Made by a program: the position numbers and the translations under genes. From positions 1 to 45,426 of the forward strand of contig CANLRN010000030.1 of assembly GCA_947493495.1 (NCBI GenBank): 45,426 nucleotides of DNA. The letters are read 5' to 3'. Positions 14,980 to 23,502 of the stretch are shown here, piece by piece (position 1 is the stretch's first letter; every line of letters begins with the position of its first letter). This DNA is from an uncultured Aquimarina sp. GTDB taxonomy: Bacteria; Bacteroidota; Bacteroidia; Flavobacteriales; Flavobacteriaceae. Under the pieces are notes generated by a model that was not told the DNA's origin, did no database searches, and was given only the letters and a program-made list of their open reading frames with translations.

Positions 14980-15816
14980 ATGAGTAAAATAATTGTGATA
15001 ACAGGCGCTGGTAGTGGTGTAGGTAAACTATTAGCTATTGAACTAGCTAAAACTGGTAATCATATCATCTGTCTTGGTCGCTCAGAAGAAAAACTAAATA
15101 AAACTGTAGAAACAATAAAAATTGAAGCTTCTAAATTTGGTGGAAAAGCAAATCATATATCTGTAGATATGATGAACAAAAACCAAGTTACCAAAGCAAG
15201 TCAACAAATAATCGATCGCTATAAAACTATGGATGTATGGATAAATAATGTGGGGGTTAATAATCATAATGCCATAGGACCAACTTGGGAATTAGATCCA
15301 GAAAATTGGTGGACAGAAGTATCTCTAAACTTATACACTGCATTCATAGGAACCTATACCGCTATTAATGCAATGCGAAAAAATAAAATAGGCTATATTA
15401 TCAATATTGGTGGTGGTGGTGTACAAGAACCTAAACCATATGGCTCTGCGTACGGAGCTGCAAAAACTGCTATTGTCAAATTTACTGAAACAGTAAACAT
15501 CGAATTGCAACAAGAAGGATTAGCTATAAAAGTAATCGCATTTAACCCCGGTTTTATAAAAAATAAACGTACTGAAATATTAGTAGAATCAGAAGTAGCA
15601 AGAAAATATATGCCTATGCTAGAAAAAATTCTAAAACATGGAAAAATGTCTGATATCCAAGACTCTGTAGATTTGATTAACGCTATAATTAAAGGAGATA
15701 TGGATGATCTAGCTGGAGGTTATTTTTTTGCTGATGATTTTGATAGTGAAAAAATAATCGCTGATAAAAAAGAAATAATCGCGCAGAAAAAAAACTTTTT
15801 AAGAGTACAGTCCTAA
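14980..15816 (+). CDS. short-chain dehydrogenase/reductase, atypical active site
   Basis: A 278-residue SDR. The Rossmann motif T-G-A-G-S-G-V-G is at 8-15, N-N-V-G near 89-92, and the catalytic pair is Y158/K162 (Y-G-S-A-Y-G-A-A-K). The Ser that normally lies 13 residues before the Tyr is replaced: the segment reads I-N-I-G-G-G-G (141-147), so Ser is Gly at 145. Family knowledge says this Ser helps orient the substrate, so activity may be altered or another residue may serve. It is probably co-transcribed with the upstream sugar transporter and closed by the hairpin at 15845. The substrate is unknown. Confidence 0.85.
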   Translation: MSKIIVITGAGSGVGKLLAIELAKTGNHIICLGRSEEKLNKTVETIKIEASKFGGKANHISVDMMNKNQVTKASQQIIDRYKTMDVWINNVGVNNHNAIGPTWELDPENWWTEVSLNLYTAFIGTYTAINAMRKNKIGYIINIGGGGVQEPKPYGSAYGAAKTAIVKFTETVNIELQQEGLAIKVIAFNPGFIKNKRTEILVESEVARKYMPMLEKILKHGKMSDIQDSVDLINAIIKGDMDDLAGGYFFADDFDSEKIIADKKEIIAQKKNFLRVQS

Positions 15817-15844
15817 AATAATACAGTTCATACAAAATATAAAA

Positions 15845-15870
15845 AAACCATCTCTGAAATGAGATGGTTT
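15845..15870. terminator. bidirectional terminator between SDR gene and ndk
   Basis: A 10-bp perfect stem AAACCATCTC / GAGATGGTTT with loop TGAAAT. It is flanked by A-rich sequence on the left and TTTTATATATTTT on the right, so it can act on both strands. The genes on either side converge here. Confidence 0.8.
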
Positions 15871-15918
15871 TATATATTTTGACTTTGAAATTACTCTTAA
15901 AAATAGATAGAGTTAGCA

Positions 15919-16338
15919 CTAGAATTGTTCTCTTCCAGAAAAATGAAAGGCACCTTCAATAGCTGCATTCTCATCACTATCGCTTCCGTGAACAGCATTT
16001 TCACTAATAGAGGTAGCAAATTTTTTACGTATTGTTCCTTCTGCAGCTTCTTCGGGATTGGTAGCTCCTATCAATGTTCTAAAATCTTCAACAGCATTCT
16101 CTTTTTCGAGAATAGCAGCTACAATAGGTCCACTAGTCATATATGCTACTAATTCTCCATAAAAAGGACGTTCGCTATGTACTGCATAAAAAGCCTTAGC
16201 ATCATCAATAGTGAGCTGTGTTAATTTCATTGCTACTATTCTAAAGCCCGAAGCTGTAATCTGTTCGATGATTGCTCCAATATACCCTTTTCTTACCGCA
16301 TCCGGTTTAAGCATCGTAAAAGTTCTATTTGTTGCCAT
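15919..16338 (-). CDS. ndk: nucleoside-diphosphate kinase
   Basis: A 139-residue Ndk, full length for the family. It moves the gamma-phosphate from ATP to other nucleoside diphosphates through a phospho-His. The active-site His is H117 in N-A-V-H-G-S-D-S. The N-terminal F-T-M-L-K-P-D-A-V and [14 protein letters not shown] motifs are intact. It is a single-gene unit with a clear promoter (16422-16451) upstream and the shared terminator downstream. Confidence 0.97.
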   Translation of the reverse strand: MATNRTFTMLKPDAVRKGYIGAIIEQITASGFRIVAMKLTQLTIDDAKAFYAVHSERPFYGELVAYMTSGPIVAAILEKENAVEDFRTLIGATNPEEAAEGTIRKKFATSISENAVHGSDSDENAAIEGAFHFSGREQF

Positions 16339-16421
16339 ATAAATGTTTTTGTTGATTTCTTTTTAGAAAAAATCTTTTTTTATGTATTACCAGCTCAAAG
16401 CTAGATTCTTTAAATCGTGTG

Positions 16422-16451
16422 CAAAATTATATATAAAACTATCAAAAGCAA
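16422..16451 (-). promoter_or_regulatory. ndk promoter (Bacteroidota sigma-A type)
   Basis: On the minus strand, TTG (16449-16451) is followed after 19 bases by TAATTTTG (16422-16429), the -33/-7 form TTG-N19-TAnnTTTG of Bacteroidota. It is about 84 bp upstream of the ndk start. Confidence 0.75.
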
Positions 16452-16655
16452 GAAATATTACCAGTTATTACATGAATGTATAGGAAAAGAAAAAGCTGTT
16501 TTTTACAAGCTATCAATCTCTCTTATATCTTCTCTTTTATACATCACATCTATATTCTTACTCTACAGGAAGTAAAAATGGATCTATCAGAATCAAAAAA
16601 GCTATGCTAAAAAGAAACAATACTTTTTGCCTCTTGCTCTAGGTTCTAATCTCTT

Positions 16656-16812
16656 ATACGATTTACGGATGAGAATTTCGTAAAAATAATGGTAAGGATT
16701 TTTCGCTAGATTGATGAATCAAATTAAAGAATAGCTATTGTTTCATTTTATGAAGAAAATATAGTAGAAAAAGAATGTCATTAGATGCGAAATTTTTATT
16801 CGTAAATCGTAT
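16656..16812. repeat. 157-bp inverted-repeat element (ATACGATTTACG arms)
   Basis: The left arm 16656-16680 (ATACGATTTACGGATGAGAA..) matches the reverse complement of 16788-16812 (ATACGATTTACGAATAAAAA..) at most positions. The interior is non-coding. It is a third arm type, similar in size to the other palindromic elements. Confidence 0.55.
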
Positions 16813-17085
16813 TAATTATTTGTAAGCATTGGATAAAAGGACAGCCTCTAGAGTAATTCTATTCATTGAAGACAAATGTCATACCATTATTATTTCTATA
16901 AAACTCTGCAAGAAAACCGTTCTTTTTTATCACTTTTTATCAATTGGAATACATTTGTTTGTACTTAGAGCAAAAAATATTAACAAGTTTACTATTTGAT
17001 TTTTAATTTTTTAAGAGCCATTACCGAATAAAATTGAGAAATCTTATAGTATCATATTACTAATAAATAGTATATTCGTCAACCT

Positions 17086-18102
17086 ATGAATACTGTTGAG
17101 ATCCAAGAAATAAAGGAGCTATTAAAAACTCCAAAAAAAATTGTTATAATACCTCATAAAAACCCAGATGGAGATGCTATCGGATCAACTTTAGGCTTAC
17201 GCCATTATCTTACGAGCTTAGGGCATAATTCTTCTGTTATTTCACCTAATGATTATCCAGATTTCCTTAAGTGGATTCCTGGAGAAGATACTATAATAAA
17301 GTATGATAGTGCTACAGATATTGCCACTACTCGAATTAAAGAAGCTGATCTTATTTTTACCTTAGATTTTAATAATCTATCAAGAGTAGGAAATATGGAA
17401 ACACTCCTAACGACTACTAAGTCTCTTTTTATTATGATTGATCATCATCAACAGCCTGATGACTATGCAAGGTATACTTATAGTGATACCGCTATGAGTT
17501 CTACTTGTCAGATGGTTTATCATTTTATAGACATGCTAGGAGACCGAGACAAAATCTCTCCAGAAATTGCTACCTGTTTATATGTGGGTATTATGACAGA
17601 TACAGGCTCTTTTAGATTTCGATCCACTACTCATATTACACACAGAGTAGTAGCTGATTTAATTGAATCTGGTGCTGATAATACTACGATCCACGAAAAA
17701 ATATATGATACAAACACCTATTCTAGATTACAATTACAAGGAGTTGCTTTAAAAAATTTAAAAATACTTCCCGAATATAAAACCGCTTATATTACATTAT
17801 CTCAAGAAGAACTAGATACTCATAATTTTAAAAAAGGAGATACAGAAGGTCTTGTTAATTTAGGTTTATCCGTTTCAGGAATTATTTTTGCTGCGATTTT
17901 TATCGAAAATAGAGGAGAAAAAATTATAAAAATTTCATTGCGATCCAAAGGAGATTTCTCTGTCAATGAATTCTCCAGAAACCATTTTGAAGGTGGTGGA
18001 CATCATAATGCTGCTGGTGGAAAAAGTAATCTTTCATTACAAAAAACTGTTGAGAAATTTATTAGTATCTTGCCTTCCTATAAAAATGCCCTAAATTTAT
18101 GA
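17086..18102 (+). CDS. nrnA: DHH/DHHA1 phosphoesterase, NrnA-like nanoRNase / pAp phosphatase
   Basis: A 338-residue cytoplasmic enzyme. The N-terminal DHH domain shows H24-x-N-P-D-G-D30 (P-H-K-N-P-D-G-D), L-D-F-N-N and D119-H-H. The C-terminal DHHA1 domain shows G-G-G-H-H-N-A-A-G-G starting at 303. NrnA enzymes degrade 2-5-nt RNAs and dephosphorylate pAp. It is the first gene of a three-gene operon: its stop overlaps the start of gldI by 4 bp (ATGA), and the peptidyl-prolyl isomerase gene follows. Confidence 0.9.
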   Translation: MNTVEIQEIKELLKTPKKIVIIPHKNPDGDAIGSTLGLRHYLTSLGHNSSVISPNDYPDFLKWIPGEDTIIKYDSATDIATTRIKEADLIFTLDFNNLSRVGNMETLLTTTKSLFIMIDHHQQPDDYARYTYSDTAMSSTCQMVYHFIDMLGDRDKISPEIATCLYVGIMTDTGSFRFRSTTHITHRVVADLIESGADNTTIHEKIYDTNTYSRLQLQGVALKNLKILPEYKTAYITLSQEELDTHNFKKGDTEGLVNLGLSVSGIIFAAIFIENRGEKIIKISLRSKGDFSVNEFSRNHFEGGGHHNAAGGKSNLSLQKTVEKFISILPSYKNALNL

Positions 18103-18650
18103 TACGAATATTATTATTTTTGAGCACCTTTATGTTATTCTTCTCCTGTAAGGCACCAGAAGCTAGAAAACCTATAAATACCTTATCTGGTTCATTTATA
18201 GACGAATCTATCAGCCGAAATAAGAAACTTACCGCTGTAGAGGAAGCTAAAATCAAAAAGATAATAGATACTGATTCTCTAAACAATTATATCTCTTCTG
18301 ATGGAGGTTTTTGGTATCACTACAAGAAAAAAGATTCTATTTCTACTATTACTCCCGAGTTTGGAGATGTTGTACGTTTCAATTATGACATAAAAAATCT
18401 CAATGGAGATATTATATACAATCAAAAAGAAATTGATACTGTAACATATGCTATCGATAAAGAAGAATTATTTTTTGGGCTACGAGAAGGGCTTAAGCTT
18501 ATGAAAGAAGGAGAAGTCATTACATTTTTATTCCCTTCTTATCAAGCATATGGATATTATGGTGACAATAATAAGATTGGAACAAATATTCCGTTAATAT
18601 CTAATGTAACACTATATAAAATCACAAAACAATCAACAAAAGAAAATTAA
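18099..18650 (+). CDS. gldI: gliding motility-associated FKBP-type lipoprotein GldI
   Basis: A 183-residue lipoprotein with lipobox F-F-S-C and lipidated C17. The C-terminal half (about 85-178) is an FKBP-type fold (F-G-D-V-V-R-F-N-Y-D, G-L-R-E-G-L-K-L-M-K-E-G-E, F-P-S-Y-Q-A-Y-G-Y-Y-G, I-P-L-I-S-N-V-T-L). In Flavobacterium johnsoniae GldI is needed for gliding and type IX secretion and resembles peptidyl-prolyl isomerases; its enzymatic activity is less certain. Placement between nrnA (4-bp overlap) and another isomerase lipoprotein (15 bp on) supports the name. It suggests that the cell encodes gliding or type IX secretion machinery. Confidence 0.88.
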   Translation: MIRILLFLSTFMLFFSCKAPEARKPINTLSGSFIDESISRNKKLTAVEEAKIKKIIDTDSLNNYISSDGGFWYHYKKKDSISTITPEFGDVVRFNYDIKNLNGDIIYNQKEIDTVTYAIDKEELFFGLREGLKLMKEGEVITFLFPSYQAYGYYGDNNKIGTNIPLISNVTLYKITKQSTKEN

Positions 18651-18665
18651 AACTTAACACACAAA

Positions 18666-19862
18666 ATGAAAAAATTAAATCTTTTATTTATAGCACTAAC
18701 TGCACTAATTTTTAGCAATTGCGAAGAAAAATATCCTGATTTGTCAGACGGGATATATGCAGAAATTATTACTAATAAAGGTACTGCCATTGCAAAATTA
18801 CACCACGATCAAACACCTATGACTGTTGCAAATTTTGTATCCCTCGCAGAAGGAACAAATACTATGGTAGATAGTACATATCAAAATAAAAAATATTATG
18901 ACGGTATCATATTTCATAGAATTATTAAAGATTTTATGATCCAGACTGGAGATCCTCTAGGAACAGGATCAGGAGATCCAGGATACAAGTTCCCTGATGA
19001 GATTGTAGATTCTTTGACACATAAATCAAAAGGAATTTTATCTATGGCCAATTCTGGACCAGGTACAAACGGAAGTCAATTTTTTATTACGCTTAAAGAA
19101 ACTCCTTGGCTCAATGGCAAACATACAGTATTTGGAGAGATTGTATCTGGACAAGAAATTATCGATAGTATTGGTCTTACAGAAACCACTAAGCCAGGAG
19201 ATAAACCTGTATCTGAGGTAAAAATGACAAGTGTGAATATTATTAGAAAAGGTAAAGCTGCAAAAGCTTTTGATACCAAAACTGCTTTTGAAGATAAACT
19301 AAAAGTACTAGAGGAAGAAAAAGCTGAAAAAGAGCGTATCGAAAAAGAAAAGCAAGCAGAAATAGCTAAAAAATTTCCAGCAATAGCTGCTGAGTTTGCT
19401 GAATTAAGAAAAAAAGCAACTAAATTAAAAAGTGGTTTAGAAATTTTATTCCTTGAACAAGGAAATGGTGCAAAACCTAAAAGCACTGATGTGGTAAACA
19501 TTAATTACGCTGGATCTTTTAAAGATGGAAAAATGTTTGACACTAACTTAGTTGATACCGCAAAAGAAATGGGACTTTATGATGAGCGTCGTGCTGCACA
19601 TCCTCAAGGATATGCTCCAATCCAGATGCCATACTCTGCTGATGCTAGAATGATTCCTGGGTTTAAAGAAGGAGTACAACAAATGAAAGTTGGTGATAAA
19701 GCAATTATTTTTATTCCTCCACATTTAGGATACGGAGAACAAGGTGGTGGTCCAATCCCTCCTAATGCAGATTTAATATTCGAACTTACATTGGTTGGTA
19801 TTGTAGACAAACCAGCAACTCCTCCAGCTGGTCATTCTAAAGATGATGGACATAACCATTAA
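18666..19862 (+). CDS. lipoprotein with fused cyclophilin and FKBP peptidyl-prolyl isomerase domains
   Basis: A 398-residue lipoprotein (lipobox F-S-N-C, C19). A cyclophilin domain spans about 30-198 (V-A-N-F-V-S-L-A-E-G, F-H-R-I-I-K-D-F-M-I-Q-T-G-D, N-G-S-Q-F-F-I-T). A charged helical linker follows at about 200-255 (E/K-rich), then an FKBP domain at about 262-388 (V-V-N-I-N-Y-A-G, F-D-T-N, I-P-G-F-K-E-G, G-Y-G-E-Q-G-G-G-P-I-P-P-N). Both classes of proline isomerase therefore sit on one envelope protein, presumably helping fold exported proteins. It ends in His/Asp-rich residues (H-S-K-D-D-G-H-N-H). Last gene of the nrnA-gldI operon, with a strong terminator behind it. Confidence 0.92.
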   Translation: MKKLNLLFIALTALIFSNCEEKYPDLSDGIYAEIITNKGTAIAKLHHDQTPMTVANFVSLAEGTNTMVDSTYQNKKYYDGIIFHRIIKDFMIQTGDPLGTGSGDPGYKFPDEIVDSLTHKSKGILSMANSGPGTNGSQFFITLKETPWLNGKHTVFGEIVSGQEIIDSIGLTETTKPGDKPVSEVKMTSVNIIRKGKAAKAFDTKTAFEDKLKVLEEEKAEKERIEKEKQAEIAKKFPAIAAEFAELRKKATKLKSGLEILFLEQGNGAKPKSTDVVNINYAGSFKDGKMFDTNLVDTAKEMGLYDERRAAHPQGYAPIQMPYSADARMIPGFKEGVQQMKVGDKAIIFIPPHLGYGEQGGGPIPPNADLIFELTLVGIVDKPATPPAGHSKDDGHNH

Positions 19863-19881
19863 TTTAAAAAATTAATCAATT

Positions 19882-19930
19882 AAAAAACTATCTGGAGAAT
19901 ATAGTGTATTCTCCAGATAGTTTTTTAATT
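19882..19930 (+). terminator. strong Rho-independent terminator of the nrnA-gldI operon
   Basis: A perfect 19-bp stem (AAAAAACTATCTGGAGAAT at 19882-19900, mirrored at 19908-19926) with a 7-base loop. The right arm ends in TTTTTT followed by AATTTT. The symmetry would also let it work on the minus strand behind pepD, 150 bp away. Confidence 0.9.
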
Positions 19931-20072
19931 TTATGATTTCCGATATAGCTTACCATTCCCAACTTAAATTTACTCCATAAAACAACATCCTTTTACCTAC
20001 TATTTCAAAATAGAATACAACCTTAGCGCTGCTTGCTTGGATTTTCTTTATCGTCTAAATCAAAAATGGTTA

Positions 20073-21533
20073 TTATTTAATGGGAATATTAGCCAGTATT
20101 TCTTTCACAAACCTCCAATATTTTTGAGTAGATGAGATACTCGCTCTTTCGTCTGGAGAGTGTGCACCTTTTATAGTTGGACCAAAAGATATCATATCCA
20201 TTTCGGGATAGTTTTTACCTAATATTCCGCATTCTAAGCCAGCGTGACAAGCTGCAATATGGGCTTTTTTATCATTTATTTTTTGATACAATTCATCCAA
20301 TACTTTTAATATAGGAGAATTCATATTTGGTGCCCAACCTGGATAATCACCAGAAGTTGTAACCTCACATCCAATCAACTCAAAAGTTGCACGTAGCTTA
20401 TTTACCAAATCCAATTTAGTAGAATCTACACTACTTCTAGTTAAACATTCTATCTTAATCTTTCCTCCACTGATAGCTACTTTTGCTATATTATTAGACG
20501 TCTCTACTAGATCAGAAATAGATAAACTCATTAGATATACGCCGTTATGAGCAGCGTATAACGATTTTAGAACAGCTTGCTGAACTGTTAATTCCATCAC
20601 ATTGGTAGGTAAATCAACTTGTTCCAATTCGATTGACAAGCCAGGATCAACCAAAGAAAGTTCTTTTTTAATTGTAGAAATTAACGTAGAAGTTTTAAAT
20701 TCAAAAGTTTCAGATTGTATGCTATCGACTACTATTGTTGCAAAACTCTCTCTAGGAATAGCATTTCGTAGACTTCCTCCTTTAATTTCATGAATTCTAA
20801 GTCCAAAGTTTTCAAAACCATCAAACAACAATCTATTCATAATTTTATTAGCATTTCCTAATCCCTTATGAATATCCATTCCAGAATGTCCTCCACTAAG
20901 ACCAGTCACAGAGATTTTAAATGCTGTTTTACCTTCGGATACACTTTCTTCTTCATATGTTCGCTGAGCAGTTACATCAATTCCTCCTGCGCACCCTACT
21001 CCTATTTCATCATCCTCTTCAGTATCCAAATTCAATAGAATATCTCCCTGTAACCAATTTGGCTTCAATCCCATGGCACCAGTCATTCCTGTTTCTTCAT
21101 CTATAGTAAATAAAGCTTCAATTGCTGGGTGTTGTATCTCAGAAGATTCTAAAATCGCCATTATTGTCGCTACACCTAATCCATTATCTGCTCCTAAAGT
21201 AGTTCCCTTAGCGCGTACCCAATCACCATCTACATACATTTCAATTCCCTGAATATCAAAATCAAAAACCGTATCCGAATTTTTTTGATGAACCATATCC
21301 AGATGTGATTGCATCACAATAGTTTTTCGATTTTCCATACCTGAAGTAGCAGGTTTTCTTATCAAAACATTACCTACTTCATCTATTTGGGTCTCTAATC
21401 CTAATGATTTGCCAAAATCATTCATAAAAGCAATGACACGTTCTTCTTTTTTTGAAGGTCTAGGAACTGCGTTGAGATCTGCAAATTTATTCCATAGTTC
21501 TTTAGGTTCTAGGCTTCTAATTTCTGAATTCAT
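20073..21533 (-). CDS. pepD: cytosolic non-specific (aminoacyl-histidine) dipeptidase, M20C
   Basis: A 486-residue di-zinc dipeptidase; E. coli PepD is 485. Metal and catalytic residues are visible: H77 and D79 (S-H-L-D-M-V), D116 (G-A-D-N-G), the catalytic E146/E147 (D-E-E-T-G-M-T-G), D170 (N-L-D-T-E) and the late His in G-A-H-S-P-D-E. The start at 21533 (M-N-S-E-I) was chosen over an ATG ten codons upstream, because the promoter -7 element at 21553-21560 would lie inside the longer reading. Single-gene unit; role in peptide nutrient breakdown. Confidence 0.95.
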   Translation of the reverse strand: MNSEIRSLEPKELWNKFADLNAVPRPSKKEERVIAFMNDFGKSLGLETQIDEVGNVLIRKPATSGMENRKTIVMQSHLDMVHQKNSDTVFDFDIQGIEMYVDGDWVRAKGTTLGADNGLGVATIMAILESSEIQHPAIEALFTIDEETGMTGAMGLKPNWLQGDILLNLDTEEDDEIGVGCAGGIDVTAQRTYEEESVSEGKTAFKISVTGLSGGHSGMDIHKGLGNANKIMNRLLFDGFENFGLRIHEIKGGSLRNAIPRESFATIVVDSIQSETFEFKTSTLISTIKKELSLVDPGLSIELEQVDLPTNVMELTVQQAVLKSLYAAHNGVYLMSLSISDLVETSNNIAKVAISGGKIKIECLTRSSVDSTKLDLVNKLRATFELIGCEVTTSGDYPGWAPNMNSPILKVLDELYQKINDKKAHIAACHAGLECGILGKNYPEMDMISFGPTIKGAHSPDERASISSTQKYWRFVKEILANIPIK

Positions 21534-21552
21534 ATATGTATTAAGTTTTTGG

Positions 21553-21582
21553 CAAATGTACATTATGAAAATCTTAATTCAA
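21553..21582 (-). promoter_or_regulatory. pepD promoter (Bacteroidota sigma-A type)
   Basis: On the minus strand, TTG (21580-21582) is followed after 19 bases by TACATTTG (21553-21560), an exact fit to TTG-N19-TAnnTTTG. It is 20 bp before the chosen pepD start and decides that start. It lies in the short gap to the divergent DUF3810 gene. Confidence 0.8.
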
Positions 21583-21617
21583 ATGATATTGTAAATGTTG
21601 TAGATTTACATCTTATT

Positions 21618-22694
21618 ATGTATCGATTTATGCAATCTAAAACTAAGTTATACCTCGTCATACTCTTACCAATACAAATTGTACTTATAAAAATACTTTC
21701 TTTTTTTCCTGAATTGGTAGAGCAATTTTATAGCAATGGATTATATGTATATATATCTAAAGCATTACGCTATGCTTTTGGATGGCTTCCCTTTTCATTT
21801 GGTGATATTGGGTATTGTATTTTACTATTTCTTATAGTCCGTTTTTTAGTTAAAAAAGTATTTCGAAAAAAGATTCAATGGAAATCAGTATTCCTAGACA
21901 TAGGTGCTACTCTATCCATAATATACGCAGCTTTTCATTTAATATGGGGAATGAATTACTATCGACTTCCTTTACACGAAATATTAAATATAGAAGACCA
22001 ATATACACAAGCAGAATTAGAAACAGTTTCCCAAAAATTGATAGTTCTAGCAAATAATTTACACCAAAAATTAGAAGCTAATGATTCTCTTGCTATCAAA
22101 ATCCCTTATACGAAAGAAGAAATTTTTCAGAAAACCGTCCCAGCATATAAACAACTGAATAAAATCCTTCCATCGCTTCAATACACGCCAAAAAGTATTA
22201 AAAAATCACTTCTTAGTATCCCACTTACTTATATGGGCTTTAGTGGATACCTTAACCCAATTACTACTGAGGCTCAGGTCAATGGGTTAATTCTTAATTT
22301 TAAAGCCCCAACAACCAGCTGCCATGAAGAAGCACATCAACTCGGTTTTGCCAAAGAGAATGAAGCCAATTTTATCGCTGCATTAACGACTATGAACTAC
22401 GATGACCTATATTTTAAATATAGTGGTACTGCTTTTGCTCTAAAATTCTGTATTAATGATTTATACTTACGAGATGAACAAAAAGCTATTTGTCTTATAG
22501 AAAAATTACGCCCAGGTATTCGAAAAAATTATCAAGAAGTCAATGATTTTTGGTTACGTTATCAAAATCCTTTAGAGCCTATTTTTAAGAGTACCTACGA
22601 TAGCTACCTCAAAGCCAATAATCAACCTCAAGGTATAGATACGTATAGTTATGTTGTTGCATTATTGGTAAATTACTATAAGGATAAGTTATAA
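21618..22694 (+). CDS. DUF3810-type membrane protein with HExxH motif
   Basis: A 358-residue protein from the ATG at 21618 (another in-frame ATG at 21630 is possible; the longer frame from 21549 overlaps the pepD promoter). Three membrane helices lie in the first ~125 residues (L-Y-L-V-I-L-L-P-I-Q-I-V-L, I-G-Y-C-I-L-L-F-L-I-V, I-G-A-T-L-S-I-I-Y-A-A-F). A soluble domain follows with S-C-H236-E-E-A-H240-Q-L-G-F-A-K-E-N-E-A-N-F. HExxH plus a downstream Glu (247 or 249) is the gluzincin zinc-protease pattern. I recall this family only as DUF3810, function unknown; a membrane metallopeptidase is a reasonable guess. Its end overlaps the convergent neighbour by 6 bp. Confidence 0.8.
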   Translation: MYRFMQSKTKLYLVILLPIQIVLIKILSFFPELVEQFYSNGLYVYISKALRYAFGWLPFSFGDIGYCILLFLIVRFLVKKVFRKKIQWKSVFLDIGATLSIIYAAFHLIWGMNYYRLPLHEILNIEDQYTQAELETVSQKLIVLANNLHQKLEANDSLAIKIPYTKEEIFQKTVPAYKQLNKILPSLQYTPKSIKKSLLSIPLTYMGFSGYLNPITTEAQVNGLILNFKAPTTSCHEEAHQLGFAKENEANFIAALTTMNYDDLYFKYSGTAFALKFCINDLYLRDEQKAICLIEKLRPGIRKNYQEVNDFWLRYQNPLEPIFKSTYDSYLKANNQPQGIDTYSYVVALLVNYYKDKL

Positions 22695-23363
22695 TGTATT
22701 GTAATAATCAATTATTTCTATTACATCTTTTTCTTTTTTATAACTAAGATTATTAGAAGAAACGTATGTAGAAATTTCTTGTTTCTTATCAACTAATACA
22801 TCAAGAATATCTTTCTTTTTTAATTTCAAAGGGATCATATTACCAGCTTTATTTCTTATAAAATAACTATAAACTCTAATAAATTTTGGTGGAACATAGG
22901 CTCCAAAACCAGATTTAGGCTCTATTGCTTTTTTAATCTTCTTTTTTGCCTTAAGCATTAGAGTTGTATCTTTATTTTTATTAAAGACTATAAAATAACC
23001 TTTATTATCACTTAGATACAGATACTTATATTTTTTACTAATTATACTTATATTCTCTCCTTTAGAAAGTATAAAATTTTGGTCACCATCTTTAACTTCT
23101 ATCTGATCGTCATAAGCATCATAAATAATATTGTATTTTTTATATAATACATCATTTATATAAACCTCAGCCATTTCAAAATCAGATTCATGATATTTAC
23201 TCCCTTCTATATCCTCTTCCGAATAAACGGAAGTAAAAGGTTTCGAATTAACCGTTAATACTGTATTATTACCATCGTCATTTATAGAAGAATTAACCTG
23301 TATCTCTTGAGAATAAAAACTCACACAATAAAAGAACGCAATACTTAAAACTATTTTTTCCAT
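22689..23363 (-). CDS. exported protein of unknown function
   Basis: A 224-residue protein with a short signal peptide (M-E-K-I-V-L-S-I-A-F-F-Y-C-V-S-F-Y-S-Q, cleavage about 19). The rest is beta-rich with many Tyr, Lys and Asp residues. No catalytic motif or known domain was recognised. Similar small secreted or periplasmic proteins with Y-D-A-Y-D-D-Q-I-E-V-like segments are common in Flavobacteriia without assigned function. Its 3' end overlaps the convergent DUF3810 gene by 6 bp; no terminator lies between them. Confidence 0.7.
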   Translation of the reverse strand: MEKIVLSIAFFYCVSFYSQEIQVNSSINDDGNNTVLTVNSKPFTSVYSEEDIEGSKYHESDFEMAEVYINDVLYKKYNIIYDAYDDQIEVKDGDQNFILSKGENISIISKKYKYLYLSDNKGYFIVFNKNKDTTLMLKAKKKIKKAIEPKSGFGAYVPPKFIRVYSYFIRNKAGNMIPLKLKKKDILDVLVDKKQEISTYVSSNNLSYKKEKDVIEIIDYYNTL

Positions 23364-23502
23364 TTTTTAGAATTTGTTAAATAACAATTTCCTAATTAAA
23401 AAAAACATAAAATTATTTTCTATGTTAAAAACATGTTAATTAACAATGTCTTTCTCAACCTAAACTTATCTTTAAAAACTATTCTATTCACATAAAACTA
23501 TC

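Larger units (their letters stand above)
16339..17085. other. 747-bp spacer between divergent ndk and nrnA
   Basis: It contains the ndk promoter (16422-16451) and a 157-bp inverted-repeat element (16656-16812). The remaining ~270 bp before nrnA are AT-rich. No coding sequence, RNA gene or convincing nrnA promoter was recognised. Confidence 0.5.

Noticed and set aside
19076..19501. 141-residue minus-strand frame inside the cyclophilin-FKBP gene
   Set aside because: It is a shadow of a clear two-domain protein, Ser/Phe-rich as expected for antisense of Lys/Glu-rich coding DNA.
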